Source of the DNA: Burkholderiales bacterium | GTDB taxonomy: Bacteria > Pseudomonadota > Gammaproteobacteria > Burkholderiales > Casimicrobiaceae | Length of the DNA stretch: 64,000 nucleotides | Direction: 5' to 3' | Assembly: GCA_905339295.1 (NCBI GenBank) | Contig: CAJPFI010000013.1 | Span: forward strand, 62,001-126,000 | Shown: piece after piece, positions 48,362 through 56,164 of the stretch | Numbering within the stretch: the first letter of the stretch is position 1 | Layout of the letters: each line of letters begins with the position of its first letter | Program-made: the position numbers and the translations under genes | Notes under the pieces: model-generated | Databases searched by the model: none | What the model was told of the DNA's origin: nothing | What the model saw: only the letters and a program-made list of their open reading frames with translations

Positions 48362-48748
48362 ATGCCGCTGCGCGTCTTCCTCGTCGAGGACAATCCGGCG
48401 ATCCGCGAGCGACTGATCGAGTCGCTCACGGCGACCGGCAGCATCGACGTCGTCGGCCACGCGGAGACCGAGCGCCAGGCGGTCGAGGCGCTCTCCGACG
48501 GAAGCTGGGACGCCGTGCTGCTCGACCTGCAGCTGAAGCAGGGGACGGGGCTCGGCGTGCTGCGCGCCATCGCGCCGTCGCGGCCGCTCGGCGCGAAGAT
48601 CCTCGTGCTCACGACCTATGCGATCCCGCAATACCGCGACCGCAGCCTCGCGCTCGGCGCCGACGCGTTCTTCGACAAGTCGCAGGAGTACGAGCGCGCG
48701 GTCGACATGCTCTCGGAGCTCGCGCGCTCGCGTTCCGCGCCGGCCTGA
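48362..48748 (+). CDS. Stand-alone response regulator receiver
   Basis: 128-residue receiver domain without an output domain. LRVFLVEDNPAIRERLIESL, AVLLDLQLKQGTGLGVLRAI (phospho-Asp), ILVLTTYAIPQYRDRSLALG and ADAFFDKSQEY (Lys) are all in place. GTG 48359 directly before the ATG is an alternative start. It follows the NarL-type regulator by 88 bases and could act as a phosphate sink or switch in the same signalling circuit. Confidence 0.9.
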   Translation: MPLRVFLVEDNPAIRERLIESLTATGSIDVVGHAETERQAVEALSDGSWDAVLLDLQLKQGTGLGVLRAIAPSRPLGAKILVLTTYAIPQYRDRSLALGADAFFDKSQEYERAVDMLSELARSRSAPA

Positions 48749-48925
48749 GCCCGCCGGCGGTCGGCCGCCGGCACCGGAATGCGCGATGTCCGCGCCGGAG
48801 GCCACGCCACGCGAATCGACGGGCGGCCCCGTGTCGCCCGAGTCAGCTTCCCGGCGGCGCCCCGCGCTGCCATCCCGCGATGCGCGCGGTCTTGCGCCAT
48901 CGCTTCGTCGACAAGGAGAATCGCC

Positions 48926-49066
48926 ATGATCAGGATCCTCGCACTCGCACTTGCCGGCACCCTGGCGCTCGTCGCCGGCTGCAACACGATCGAAGGCGCC
49001 GGCAAGGACATCTCGGCCGGCGGCCAGGCGATCGAGCGCGCCGCCGACAAGTCGAAGCCGAACTGA
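48926..49066 (+). CDS. Entericidin-like small lipoprotein
   Basis: 46-residue protein of the entericidin EcnA/B family. Signal sequence MIRILALALAGTLALVAGC with lipobox VAGC; the mature part NTIEGAGKDISAGGQAIERA matches the EcnB consensus (NTxxGxGxDIxxxGxxIxxA). AAGGAGA five bases before the ATG is a strong ribosome site. In E. coli EcnAB form an antidote-toxin lipoprotein pair; single copies in betaproteobacteria are common and of unclear function. Confidence 0.93.
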   Translation: MIRILALALAGTLALVAGCNTIEGAGKDISAGGQAIERAADKSKPN

Positions 49067-49139
49067 AGACAGCCCGCCACGCCGGGACGCGCGGGCGCGT
49101 CGCCTGGCGGCGCGTCCCTGGTGCGATCGGGACGGCAAC

Positions 49140-50321
49140 GTGATCCTTTCCCGCAGGACCGCCGCCGCGAGCGGCCCGGCGCCGGGCCCCGGCCCGTCGG
49201 CAGCCGCCGCCCCCGCCACCGCGCCGCCCGGGCGCGGCTGGCGGGCGCGCGACGCTGCGGTGGTCGCGCTGGGGATCCTCGCCTCGATCGCCGCGGCGAA
49301 GTTGGCCGCGCCGCTGCTGGTGCCGGTCGTGCTGGGCATCCTCGCGAGTTACGCGTTGCGCCCGCTCGTCACCGGGCTCGAGCGCGTTCGCGTGCCGCGC
49401 GCGGCCGGCGCAGCGCTGGTGGTGGCCGGGATCGTCGGCGCGCTGGGCGCCTCGGCGTGGTGGCTCGCCGACGACGTCTCGGCCGCGGTCGCCGAGTTGC
49501 CGAGCGCGGCACGCAAGCTGCGCTCGATCGTGCATCAATGGCAGCAGTCGGGCCCGGGACCGATCTCGCACGTCCAGGAGGCAGCGTCCGAGCTGGGCAA
49601 GACCGCGGCGGAAGTCGCCGGTCAGAAGGCGCCCGCCAAGGCATCGGCCGCGCCGCCCGCGGAACCCGCGGGCCCGTCGCTCGCGACGCAAATCGCCGAG
49701 AACACCGCCCTGGCGGCCGGCCTCGCGGGCCAGCTCGCGATCGCGGGGCTGCTCGCCGGGCTGATGCTGGCCGCGGGGCGATCGTTCCGGCGCAAGCTCG
49801 TGCGCATCGCAGGGCCGTCGCTCGCGCGCCGGCGGATCACGCTCGAGATCCTCGACGAGATCGACACGCAGGTGCAGCGGCAGCTGCTGATCCTGCTCGG
49901 CGCGAACGTGCTGATCGCCCTCGTCGCCTGGCCGGCGTTCGCGCTCGCCGGCCTCCCGCGTCCCGCGCTGTGGGCGGCGGTGGTGGGGATGCTGCACTTC
50001 ATTCCCTACCTGGGAAGCGCTCTCGCCATGCTCACGGTCGGCGTGGTCGCGCTCGTCCAGACCGGTTCGCTCGCGAGCGCCGCGGGCTACGTCGCGCTCA
50101 CCGCCGCGATCGTCGTCGCGATCGGCTTCCTGCTCACGGGCTGGTGGCAGGGGCGGGCAGTGAGCATGAATGCGGTCGCGACGTTTCTCGCGCTGCTGTT
50201 CTTCGGGTGGCTGTGGGGCGCGTGGGGCCTGCTGCTCGGCGGGCCGCTGATGGCGATCGTCAAGGTCTGCGCCGACCGCATCGAGCCGCTGAAGCCGCTG
50301 GGCGCGCTCCTCGGCGACTGA
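49140..50321 (+). CDS. AI-2E/PerM family transporter
   Basis: 393-residue polytopic membrane protein of the AI-2E (UPF0118/PerM) family. Seven to eight helices are seen, with VALGILASIAAAKLAAPLLV at the start, and the conserved C-terminal FALAGLPRPALWAAVVGMLH and FIPYLGSALAMLTVGV. Known members export autoinducer-2 or act as sodium-coupled antiporters; which one applies is unknown. GTG start at 49140 with a 30-residue Ala/Pro-rich N-terminal tail. Follows the entericidin by 73 bases. Confidence 0.9.
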   Translation: MILSRRTAAASGPAPGPGPSAAAAPATAPPGRGWRARDAAVVALGILASIAAAKLAAPLLVPVVLGILASYALRPLVTGLERVRVPRAAGAALVVAGIVGALGASAWWLADDVSAAVAELPSAARKLRSIVHQWQQSGPGPISHVQEAASELGKTAAEVAGQKAPAKASAAPPAEPAGPSLATQIAENTALAAGLAGQLAIAGLLAGLMLAAGRSFRRKLVRIAGPSLARRRITLEILDEIDTQVQRQLLILLGANVLIALVAWPAFALAGLPRPALWAAVVGMLHFIPYLGSALAMLTVGVVALVQTGSLASAAGYVALTAAIVVAIGFLLTGWWQGRAVSMNAVATFLALLFFGWLWGAWGLLLGGPLMAIVKVCADRIEPLKPLGALLGD

Positions 50322-50364
50322 GGCGGCGGGCCGCGGCGCGATCGTCGCGAAGCGTCGCGCCCGG

Positions 50365-51735
50365 CTACCCGTCCGACAGCGGCAGGTGGACGTCGATCAC
50401 CGTGCCCTTGCCGGGCGTGCCGTGGATCGAGAATTCGCCGTGCAGCGCGCGCACGCGCTGGCGCATGCCGGCGATGCCGTGCGACAGGCGATTGGTCGGC
50501 GCCTTGGCGGGCAGGCCGATGCCGTCGTCGGAGAACGTGAGCGACACGTGGCCGGCGCCGCGGACGAGGTCCACAGTCACGCGCTTCGCCCGTGCGTACT
50601 TGACGACGTTGGTCAGCGCCTCCTGCACGATCCGGTAGATCGCGATCGAGATGTCGGGCGGGAGCGTGCCGACGCGTTCGTCGAGGTTGAGCGAGCACGC
50701 GAGCCCCGCGCGCTCGCAGGTGCCGCGCACCAGCCAGTCGAGCGCGGCGCCGATGCCGAGGTTGTCGAGCAGCGTCGGGCGCAGGTCCTCGGTGATCCGG
50801 CGCTTCACCGCGATCCCGTCGTCGAGCGACTTGATCGCGCGGGCGAGGCGCACGCTGGCGTCCGGATCGGACTGGCCGAGCCGCTTGGCCGCGGACGCGA
50901 CGTCCATCTTCGCGCTCACCAGGATGCCGCCCATCTCGTCGTGCAGGTCGCGCGCGATCTTCGACTTCTCGTCCTCGCGCGCCGTCTGCAGGTGGTTCGA
51001 GAGCTCGGAGAGCTCGGCGGTGCGCTCCTCGACGACGCCTTCCAGCCGCGCATGCTCGTCGGCGAGCCGCAGCCGCTGGGCCTCGCGGCGCGACGTCTCG
51101 CGCCGCACCAGCATCCACACGGCGAGCAGCAGCAGGATCGTGAACGCCGTCATGGCCTGCAGCCCGATCCGGATCACCGCCAGGTCGCGCGTCCACCGCG
51201 TCGCGCCCTCGGTCAGCACGTCGTGCTGCTTCGTGACCATCAGCGCCACCTGCGCGCGGATCTCGTCCATCGTGCGCCGGCCGATTCCCGTGCCCATCAG
51301 CTCGAACGCGACCTCGCGCCCGCTGCGCTCGTAGAGGGCGAGCGTCGCCTCCATCTCGGCCAGGCGCCTGCCGATCAGCGTGTTGAGGCGCGTCGCCGCG
51401 TCCTGCAGCTCGGGCGTTCCGATCGTGCGCGCGAGCTCGCGCAGGCGCGTGTGGCTCTGCTCGATCTTCGGGAGCGCCTCGCGGTAGGGAACGAGGTACT
51501 CCTCGCGCCCGGTGACCAGGAATCCCTGCTGGCCGGTCTCGGCGTCGACGACGAGCGCCTGCGCCTCGTAGAGCGACGACTGCAGCTCGAGCGCGCCGGC
51601 GACGCGCTGCGCGGCGCTCTCGAGCCGCTGGTAGCCCAGTTCGGCGAAGATCAGCAGCACGATCGCGCCGACGATGCCGAGCACGAGCGGGACGACGATC
51701 AGGCGGGGGGCGCGCGGGCGCTCGGCGTCGGCCAT
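50365..51735 (-). CDS. CHASE3 sensor histidine kinase (NarL-type)
   Basis: 456 residues. First membrane helix at 12-31, periplasmic CHASE3 domain with the diagnostic VVDAETGQQGFLVTGREEYL, second helix at 190-210, then a dimerisation domain with the phospho-histidine in IARDLHDEMGG (His265, HisKA_3) and a short HATPase domain (EALTNVVKYARAKRV, FSDDGIGLP, GIAGMRQRVRALHGE, GTPGKGTVIDV). ATG 51735 gives the natural start. It converges with the AI-2E gene. Likely partner: the NarL-type regulator at 47641. The signal is unknown. Confidence 0.93.
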   Translation of the reverse strand: MADAERPRAPRLIVVPLVLGIVGAIVLLIFAELGYQRLESAAQRVAGALELQSSLYEAQALVVDAETGQQGFLVTGREEYLVPYREALPKIEQSHTRLRELARTIGTPELQDAATRLNTLIGRRLAEMEATLALYERSGREVAFELMGTGIGRRTMDEIRAQVALMVTKQHDVLTEGATRWTRDLAVIRIGLQAMTAFTILLLLAVWMLVRRETSRREAQRLRLADEHARLEGVVEERTAELSELSNHLQTAREDEKSKIARDLHDEMGGILVSAKMDVASAAKRLGQSDPDASVRLARAIKSLDDGIAVKRRITEDLRPTLLDNLGIGAALDWLVRGTCERAGLACSLNLDERVGTLPPDISIAIYRIVQEALTNVVKYARAKRVTVDLVRGAGHVSLTFSDDGIGLPAKAPTNRLSHGIAGMRQRVRALHGEFSIHGTPGKGTVIDVHLPLSDG

Positions 51736-52268
51736 CGCGTCAATATACCCCGCGCCTTGGTCCTGGCTGTCCGCGCCGCCGCCGACGCGCGGCAAGGGGC
51801 GGGGCAACTCGGGCGCGACCGCGCCCGCCGAATTCTCGCGCATCGCGATCACGCCGGCCGGGGCCGCCGCCGCACGTGCCGCGGCGGCATCGCCGCGATG
51901 CTCGCCTTCCCCCGGGGTCGCTCAAGTCCAGTCATGCCGCCTCGCGCCTCGCCGGTCCGCGTACGCCGGCGACCGAACTTCAGGACCTTAGCCGGGCGCC
52001 GTCGCCGGCGCGGTAGGCGGCTCCGCGAAGATCGCGTAGGACTGGGCCGACGCCCGCGGCGTCGCCCGCCGGCGCGGGCGGTGCCGCAGTGCGCGTTCCC
52101 GACGTTCACGCAAGGCACCCGCGAGCGCTTGCGATCGCGCGCGGCCGGCCCCATGTTGGAACCGTGCATCCGAGGGCGACGAAGGTGAGCCGTGCCCGAA
52201 ATGCTAGAATGAACATTGTTGACGCCGCGGCACCGAGGATCGTGCCGGCGGGGCGTCCGGCGATTTCC
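51736..52268. other. Intergenic region upstream of tmRNA
   Basis: 533 bases between the divergent histidine kinase and tmRNA gene. A TAGAAT at 52205-52210 is a -10 candidate for ssrA but its -35 is weak and the transcript would need 5' trimming of about 60 bases. No protein gene recognised on either strand. Confidence 0.45.
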
Positions 52269-52642
52269 GGGGGTGACCTGGTCTCGACGGGGGCATCGAA
52301 GCAGCGCGGGGCATGCCGAGGCGTTCGTCCTCGTTAAAAACGGGCAATCGCAAACTTAACTGCGAACGACGAAACGTACGCTCTGGCGGCTTAACCCCGC
52401 CGGACCTCGCTCCGGGCAGCGTCCGGCCCGGGCGGTGAGCGGGTAACCGCAAGCCGCAGCGAGGACATTCAGGACGATCGCGCCCGGCCGGGTCACTTGG
52501 TCGAGGCGCTAAATCTAGGTGACTGGTTTCCGGGCAGCCTGTCGGTCGGCGGCTCGGGAGCGAGATCAAACGATCGACTAAGCATGTAGTCCCGACTGTG
52601 TAGAGTCTTCGGACGGCGGTTCGATTCCGCCCACCTCCACCA
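52269..52642 (+). ncRNA. ssrA: Transfer-messenger RNA
   Basis: 374-nt tmRNA that rescues stalled ribosomes and tags the nascent protein for proteolysis. The 5' end GGGGGTGACC pairs with the 3' CACCTCC before ACCA as the tRNA-like acceptor stem (one G-U), and GGTTCGATTCCGCC forms the T-arm. The tag frame starts at GCG 52362 and reads ANDETYALAA, stop TAA 52392-52394; the LAA end is the ClpXP signal. This tag is the form I recall for Neisseria and Chromobacterium, which supports a betaproteobacterial host. A CCA is encoded. SmpB is not in the window. Confidence 0.97.
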
Positions 52643-52654
52643 ACAGCAGCAATG

Positions 52655-52679
52655 ACGGCCCCCGAGCGGGGCCGTTTTC
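52655..52679 (+). terminator. Intrinsic terminator of ssrA
   Basis: Perfect 8-bp stem ACGGCCCC / GGGGCCGT with loop CGAGC, followed by TTTTC. It starts 13 bases after the tmRNA CCA. Good Rho-independent structure. Confidence 0.88.
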
Positions 52680-52926
52680 ACGGTCGCCTCGCTGCCCGTC
52701 GACGAGCAGCGGAGTGTGCCGACGACTGCGGCCACTGTCACGACCGTGGTGGCTGGTGCAGGTGCGGCACGATCGGTATCCTGCTTCAGCCGCGTGGGCG
52801 CCACGCCGGCGACTTCGAGCGAGCGTGCCGCGCGCCGACCCTGGTTGACATGCAGGCTGCGCAGTGCCGGACCGACGCGGGCGTGCTTTCCGTTCCACCT
52901 CAACCGCCGCCCATGAGTCACCACCG

Positions 52927-53397
52927 ATGCACAAGCTCCTGACCGCCCTGCTCGTCGCCGGCCTCGCGGCGGCGCCGGCGGCCGCGAACACGCTGGCCTG
53001 CCCCGACCTGTCGGGAGCCAGGCAGGTGGCCGCCTGTCCGACCGACGCGGAGTTGCGTTACACGTTCGTCGGTTTCTGCAGCGACAACGCCCGCATGTAC
53101 GACGGCAAGGCGGACGGCTGCGCGGATTTCGCCGCGTATCGCAAAGTGAAGAACATCGCGCTGTGGGAGTCCGCCGATGGCGAGTTCAGCGCCTATCCCT
53201 CGTGCGAGATGGCCCCCGAGGCGATCCGCGCAGCCAGGCCGGTACGCGTCGCGATCCAGCGCAGGGGCGCCATCAGCCAGGTCACCTGCGATTACGGCGA
53301 CGGGATCCGCTTCACCCACCGTACCCGGGCGGCCTGCCGCGTGGACGGCACCGGCAGCTGCGACACGCTGCAGAACTGCCGCGCGACCTGCGATTAG
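52927..53397 (+). CDS. Secreted cysteine-rich hypothetical protein
   Basis: 156-residue exported protein. Signal peptide MHKLLTALLVAGLAAAPAAA is clear. The mature part has nine or ten cysteines (LACPDLSG, VAACPTD, GFCSDN, DGCADF, PSCEMAP, VTCDYGD, AACRVDG, GSCDTLQNCRATCD), mostly near the two ends, so several disulfides are likely. No family recognised. It is alone after tmRNA, with no integrase-like gene beside it. ATG 52927 is supported by the signal peptide. Confidence 0.75.
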   Translation: MHKLLTALLVAGLAAAPAAANTLACPDLSGARQVAACPTDAELRYTFVGFCSDNARMYDGKADGCADFAAYRKVKNIALWESADGEFSAYPSCEMAPEAIRAARPVRVAIQRRGAISQVTCDYGDGIRFTHRTRAACRVDGTGSCDTLQNCRATCD

Positions 53398-53588
53398 CGG
53401 ACGCGCCGTTGCGGGTGACGTCCCGGCTCCGCCGTACCGGAGTCGCGAACGTCACCGACCACGCTTGTGCCCCGGTCCGGGAGGGCGGGCGCGACGGACG
53501 GCGCGATCACGTCGTGGCCGCCGATCCCGGGCCGCCCGTTCGCGCATCCGGTCCACGGACGCGCGCGGCGCGCGGCCCTCGTCCGGGT

Positions 53589-54275
53589 TCAGCGCTTGCG
53601 CGCCGCCGCGAGCCTCCCGGCATCCGGCACGACGATGAGCCGGCCCTCGACGCGAATCAGCCCGCGGTCGGCCAGCTCGCGCAAGGTGCGCGAGAAGTGC
53701 TCGGGCGTGAGGTTGAGTTGCGCGGCGATCGCGGCCTTCGCGGCGGGGAGCCTGACCACGAACTCGCCGTTCGCGTCGTTCCGGCCGCGCAGCAGGTACG
53801 CGATCAGGCGCGACGCGCCGGTGCCGGCGGCGTGGCGCTCCAGCTCGTGAACGAGCGCCTCGACGCGCTTCGAGAGTCCCGCGATCATCCGCCTCGCGAA
53901 GCGCGGGCTGCGCTCGATCTCGGCGAACACGAGCGTCGCGGGCAGGTGCAGCACGAGCGCGTCGGTCGAGGCCTGCGCGTCGACGACCGCCGGGCGCTCG
54001 AGGAACATCACCGGCTCGCCGAAGCTCTGGCCGGGCCCGACCACGCCGGTGAGGCGCGCGCCGCGCGCCGGCGTCGTCGCGATCAGGTTGATCTCGCCGT
54101 ACACGACGACGTACATGCCGGTGGCCGGGTCGCCCTTGCGGAACAGCCGCTCGCCGCGCTTGAGCGCGCGCCGCGACGCGCCCGCCGCGAGCCGCTCGAG
54201 CGAGGCCGCGTCCAGCTCGCGGAACAGCGGCACGCCGGCGAGGAACGCGCGCGGCGGGATCTCCCTGCGGCGCAT
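53589..54275 (-). CDS. Crp/Fnr-family transcriptional regulator
   Basis: 228-residue regulator. Cyclic-nucleotide-like sensory domain at residues about 15-130 (RALKRGERLFRKGDPATGMY, GPGQSFGEPVMFLERPAVVD), a long dimer helix, and a C-terminal winged helix (AAIAAQLNLTPEHFSRTLRE). It has no cysteine cluster, so it is not an Fe-S Fnr; it fits Dnr/Crp-type proteins that sense NO or cNMP through heme or ligand. ATG 54275 chosen. It is followed by FmdE-like, hemerythrin and periplasmic-protein genes on the same strand, a group that suggests nitrogen-oxide or low-oxygen control. Confidence 0.91.
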   Translation of the reverse strand: MRRREIPPRAFLAGVPLFRELDAASLERLAAGASRRALKRGERLFRKGDPATGMYVVVYGEINLIATTPARGARLTGVVGPGQSFGEPVMFLERPAVVDAQASTDALVLHLPATLVFAEIERSPRFARRMIAGLSKRVEALVHELERHAAGTGASRLIAYLLRGRNDANGEFVVRLPAAKAAIAAQLNLTPEHFSRTLRELADRGLIRVEGRLIVVPDAGRLAAARKR

Positions 54276-54288
54276 CGCGCGCGCCCGC

Positions 54289-54891
54289 TCAGCCGGCGAC
54301 GGAAACGAGCGCGGGATCGTGCGCGCGCTCGGCGATGCGGCGCACGCGATCCTGCCAGGCATCCGCGAACTCGCGTCGCGCATGCGCGTCGGCGCCGGGA
54401 TCGAGTGCCGCCTGCAGCAGCGCACGCAGGTTCGGCGGGGGAGCGACGCTCTCGGGGTGATAGCGGGTTTCGACGGATCGACCGGTGTCGGTGCGCGTGA
54501 AGCGCAGGTCGCCGTCGATCGCGACGCCGTACGCGAGCAGGCCGCGCCGCGCGAACCGCCCCGCGAGGCCCTTGAAGCCGCCGTCGCCGGCCGCGCCGGT
54601 CACGAGTCCCGCCACCGCGCCGACGACGCCCGCGACGCCCTCATCCTGCCGCTCGCGCACGTCGACGCGAATCTCCCCGCGGCGCGGCAGGTCATCGCCG
54701 TAGAGGCGCGCGAGCGCCTTCGCGGTCATCAGCCAGGCGCCGGCCACCGTGGGACACGAGTGCCCGGCGGACTTCACCGCGTCGAGGTAGCCGTACTCGA
54801 GGACGCCGTCGGTCGCGGCCCCGAGCGTGTCGGCAAGCGGATCGCGCATCGCGATGCGCGGGAACGTCTCGAAGAACGCCGGGGTCGACAT
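54289..54891 (-). CDS. FmdE-like domain protein
   Basis: 200-residue protein. YLDAVKSAGHSCPTVAGAW with His44 and Cys46 is the metal-binding core of the FmdE (formylmethanofuran dehydrogenase subunit E) family, originally described in methanogens, now seen in many bacteria with no methanofuran. The rest (VDVRERQDEGVAGVVGAV and FARRGLLAYGVAIDGDLRFT) is unassigned. The start codon overlaps the hemerythrin stop by one base (TGATG), so the two are co-translated. Probably a small metalloprotein for redox or NO-related chemistry; function unknown. Confidence 0.78.
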   Translation of the reverse strand: MSTPAFFETFPRIAMRDPLADTLGAATDGVLEYGYLDAVKSAGHSCPTVAGAWLMTAKALARLYGDDLPRRGEIRVDVRERQDEGVAGVVGAVAGLVTGAAGDGGFKGLAGRFARRGLLAYGVAIDGDLRFTRTDTGRSVETRYHPESVAPPPNLRALLQAALDPGADAHARREFADAWQDRVRRIAERAHDPALVSVAG

Positions 54892-55394
54892 CAGGTCACT
54901 CCTCGATGCGCGGCGGACGGCGGTCGATCCCGCTGCTGCCGCACGTAGCGGCCCACGAGGATCGCCGCCGGATACATCACTTCCTCCTCGACGCGGGCAT
55001 GCTGGACCAGGTCGCGCGCGAAATCCACGATCCCGGTCAAGCCGGCGCGCTTCGCCGCGTCCGCGAGCCGTTCCAGCGCCGCGACGATCGCCCGGTGCTC
55101 GTCGAGCATGCCCGCGAGCCCGGCCTCGAGCCGGTCGGTCAGCGCGAGCACGCCCTCCATCGATGCCGTGGGCTCGCCACGGGCGAGGGCGGCGAGGAGC
55201 CCCAGCGGCGGAAGGGCGATCTCGTCCTCCTTGACGAAGTGCGGGTGCATCAGGCGCGCGAGCTCTCGCGCGCGTTCGCCGACCTCTCCCGGCGCGCGCG
55301 TGGCCTCGCGGAGCCGCTCGTGCAGCGCCTCGTGTTCCTGCTTCAACGGCAGCGGGATGTCGAACACTGTCGCGGTTGCGGTGACGTTCGTCAT
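54891..55394 (-). CDS. Hemerythrin-domain protein
   Basis: 167-residue four-helix-bundle protein with the di-iron ligands of the hemerythrin family: EHEALHERL, HPHFVKEDEIALPPLG, LDEHRAIVAAL and HARVEEEVMYPAA. It has the short RIC/YtfE-like layout. Such proteins sense or detoxify O2 and NO, and YtfE repairs nitrosylated Fe-S clusters. ATG 55394. Located between the FmdE-like and a periplasmic protein under a Crp/Fnr gene, which supports a nitrosative or oxygen role. Confidence 0.9.
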   Translation of the reverse strand: MTNVTATATVFDIPLPLKQEHEALHERLREATRAPGEVGERARELARLMHPHFVKEDEIALPPLGLLAALARGEPTASMEGVLALTDRLEAGLAGMLDEHRAIVAALERLADAAKRAGLTGIVDFARDLVQHARVEEEVMYPAAILVGRYVRQQRDRPPSAAHRGVT

Positions 55395-55407
55395 GGCGTC
55401 CTCCCGA

Positions 55408-55908
55408 TCAATGACCGGCGGAGATCGGCTCGAACCCCGGATGGTCGAAGTAGCGTCCGTAATCGCCGAGCGCGGCGACGATCGCGCCCAGCCCCTGCAG
55501 CGGCTTCGCGTTCGGCTCCTTGCCGGCCATCACGTCGGCGCCGTGGACGAGGTCGGCGATCACCAGGTGCAGCATCGCATCGGCCTCGGGCGCGAGCTTG
55601 CAGTTCGCGACGATTCCGGCGACCTCGCCCTCGACCTTGCCGGCGACGTCGCGATACTGCCCGGGCGTGAGCCTGCCCGCATGCGCTGCGGCGAGCTGCG
55701 GCGCGACCAGCGCGCGGATCCTCGTCATGCCTTCGCGCAGCGGCGCGTCGGTCGGCCATTTCCTTCCGTGGTCCAGCGCGAGCTTCGCGGGCGTGGCCTG
55801 ATCGTGCGCGTGCCCGCCGACCTGTGCAAGCGCGGGGGCGGCCAGCGCCATCGCGAAGGCGGCGGCGAGCGCCGCGATGGCGGTCTTCGTACTGTCGATG
55901 CGTGACAT
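55408..55908 (-). CDS. Periplasmic hypothetical protein (DnrO-like)
   Basis: 166-residue exported protein. Signal peptide AIAALAAAFAMALAAPALAQ, then a histidine-rich start (GGHAHDQATP) and helical segments KWPTDAPLREGMTRIRALVA, QYRDVAGKVEGEVAGIVANC and MLHLVIADLVHGADVM. It resembles periplasmic proteins sometimes called DnrO that accompany dnr-type regulators; function unknown, and metal binding via the histidines is possible. First gene of the four-gene set read from here towards lower coordinates; gap to the hemerythrin is 13 bases. Confidence 0.7.
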   Translation of the reverse strand: MSRIDSTKTAIAALAAAFAMALAAPALAQVGGHAHDQATPAKLALDHGRKWPTDAPLREGMTRIRALVAPQLAAAHAGRLTPGQYRDVAGKVEGEVAGIVANCKLAPEADAMLHLVIADLVHGADVMAGKEPNAKPLQGLGAIVAALGDYGRYFDHPGFEPISAGH

Positions 55909-56164
55909 GTCGGTCTCCGTGGTGGGGGGGAGGGCGGTCGTCGCCTTCCTGCGTGATGGATCGCGATGGCGGGCGTCGGTTCGACCGGCCTGCCGCGGAA
56001 TTGAGAACCGTCAAGAACGGAGGGCGATGCCGGGATCAGGGGGCCGTGCGCCGCCGCCGCGCGGGCCGACGGCCGCCGCGGGATGCGGTCCTCGCGCCTC
56101 GCCACGGCGTCCGGGTGCGCGATGGAATAGAATCGGTCGCCGCCCGCCCCGGATTCCGCCCGAA

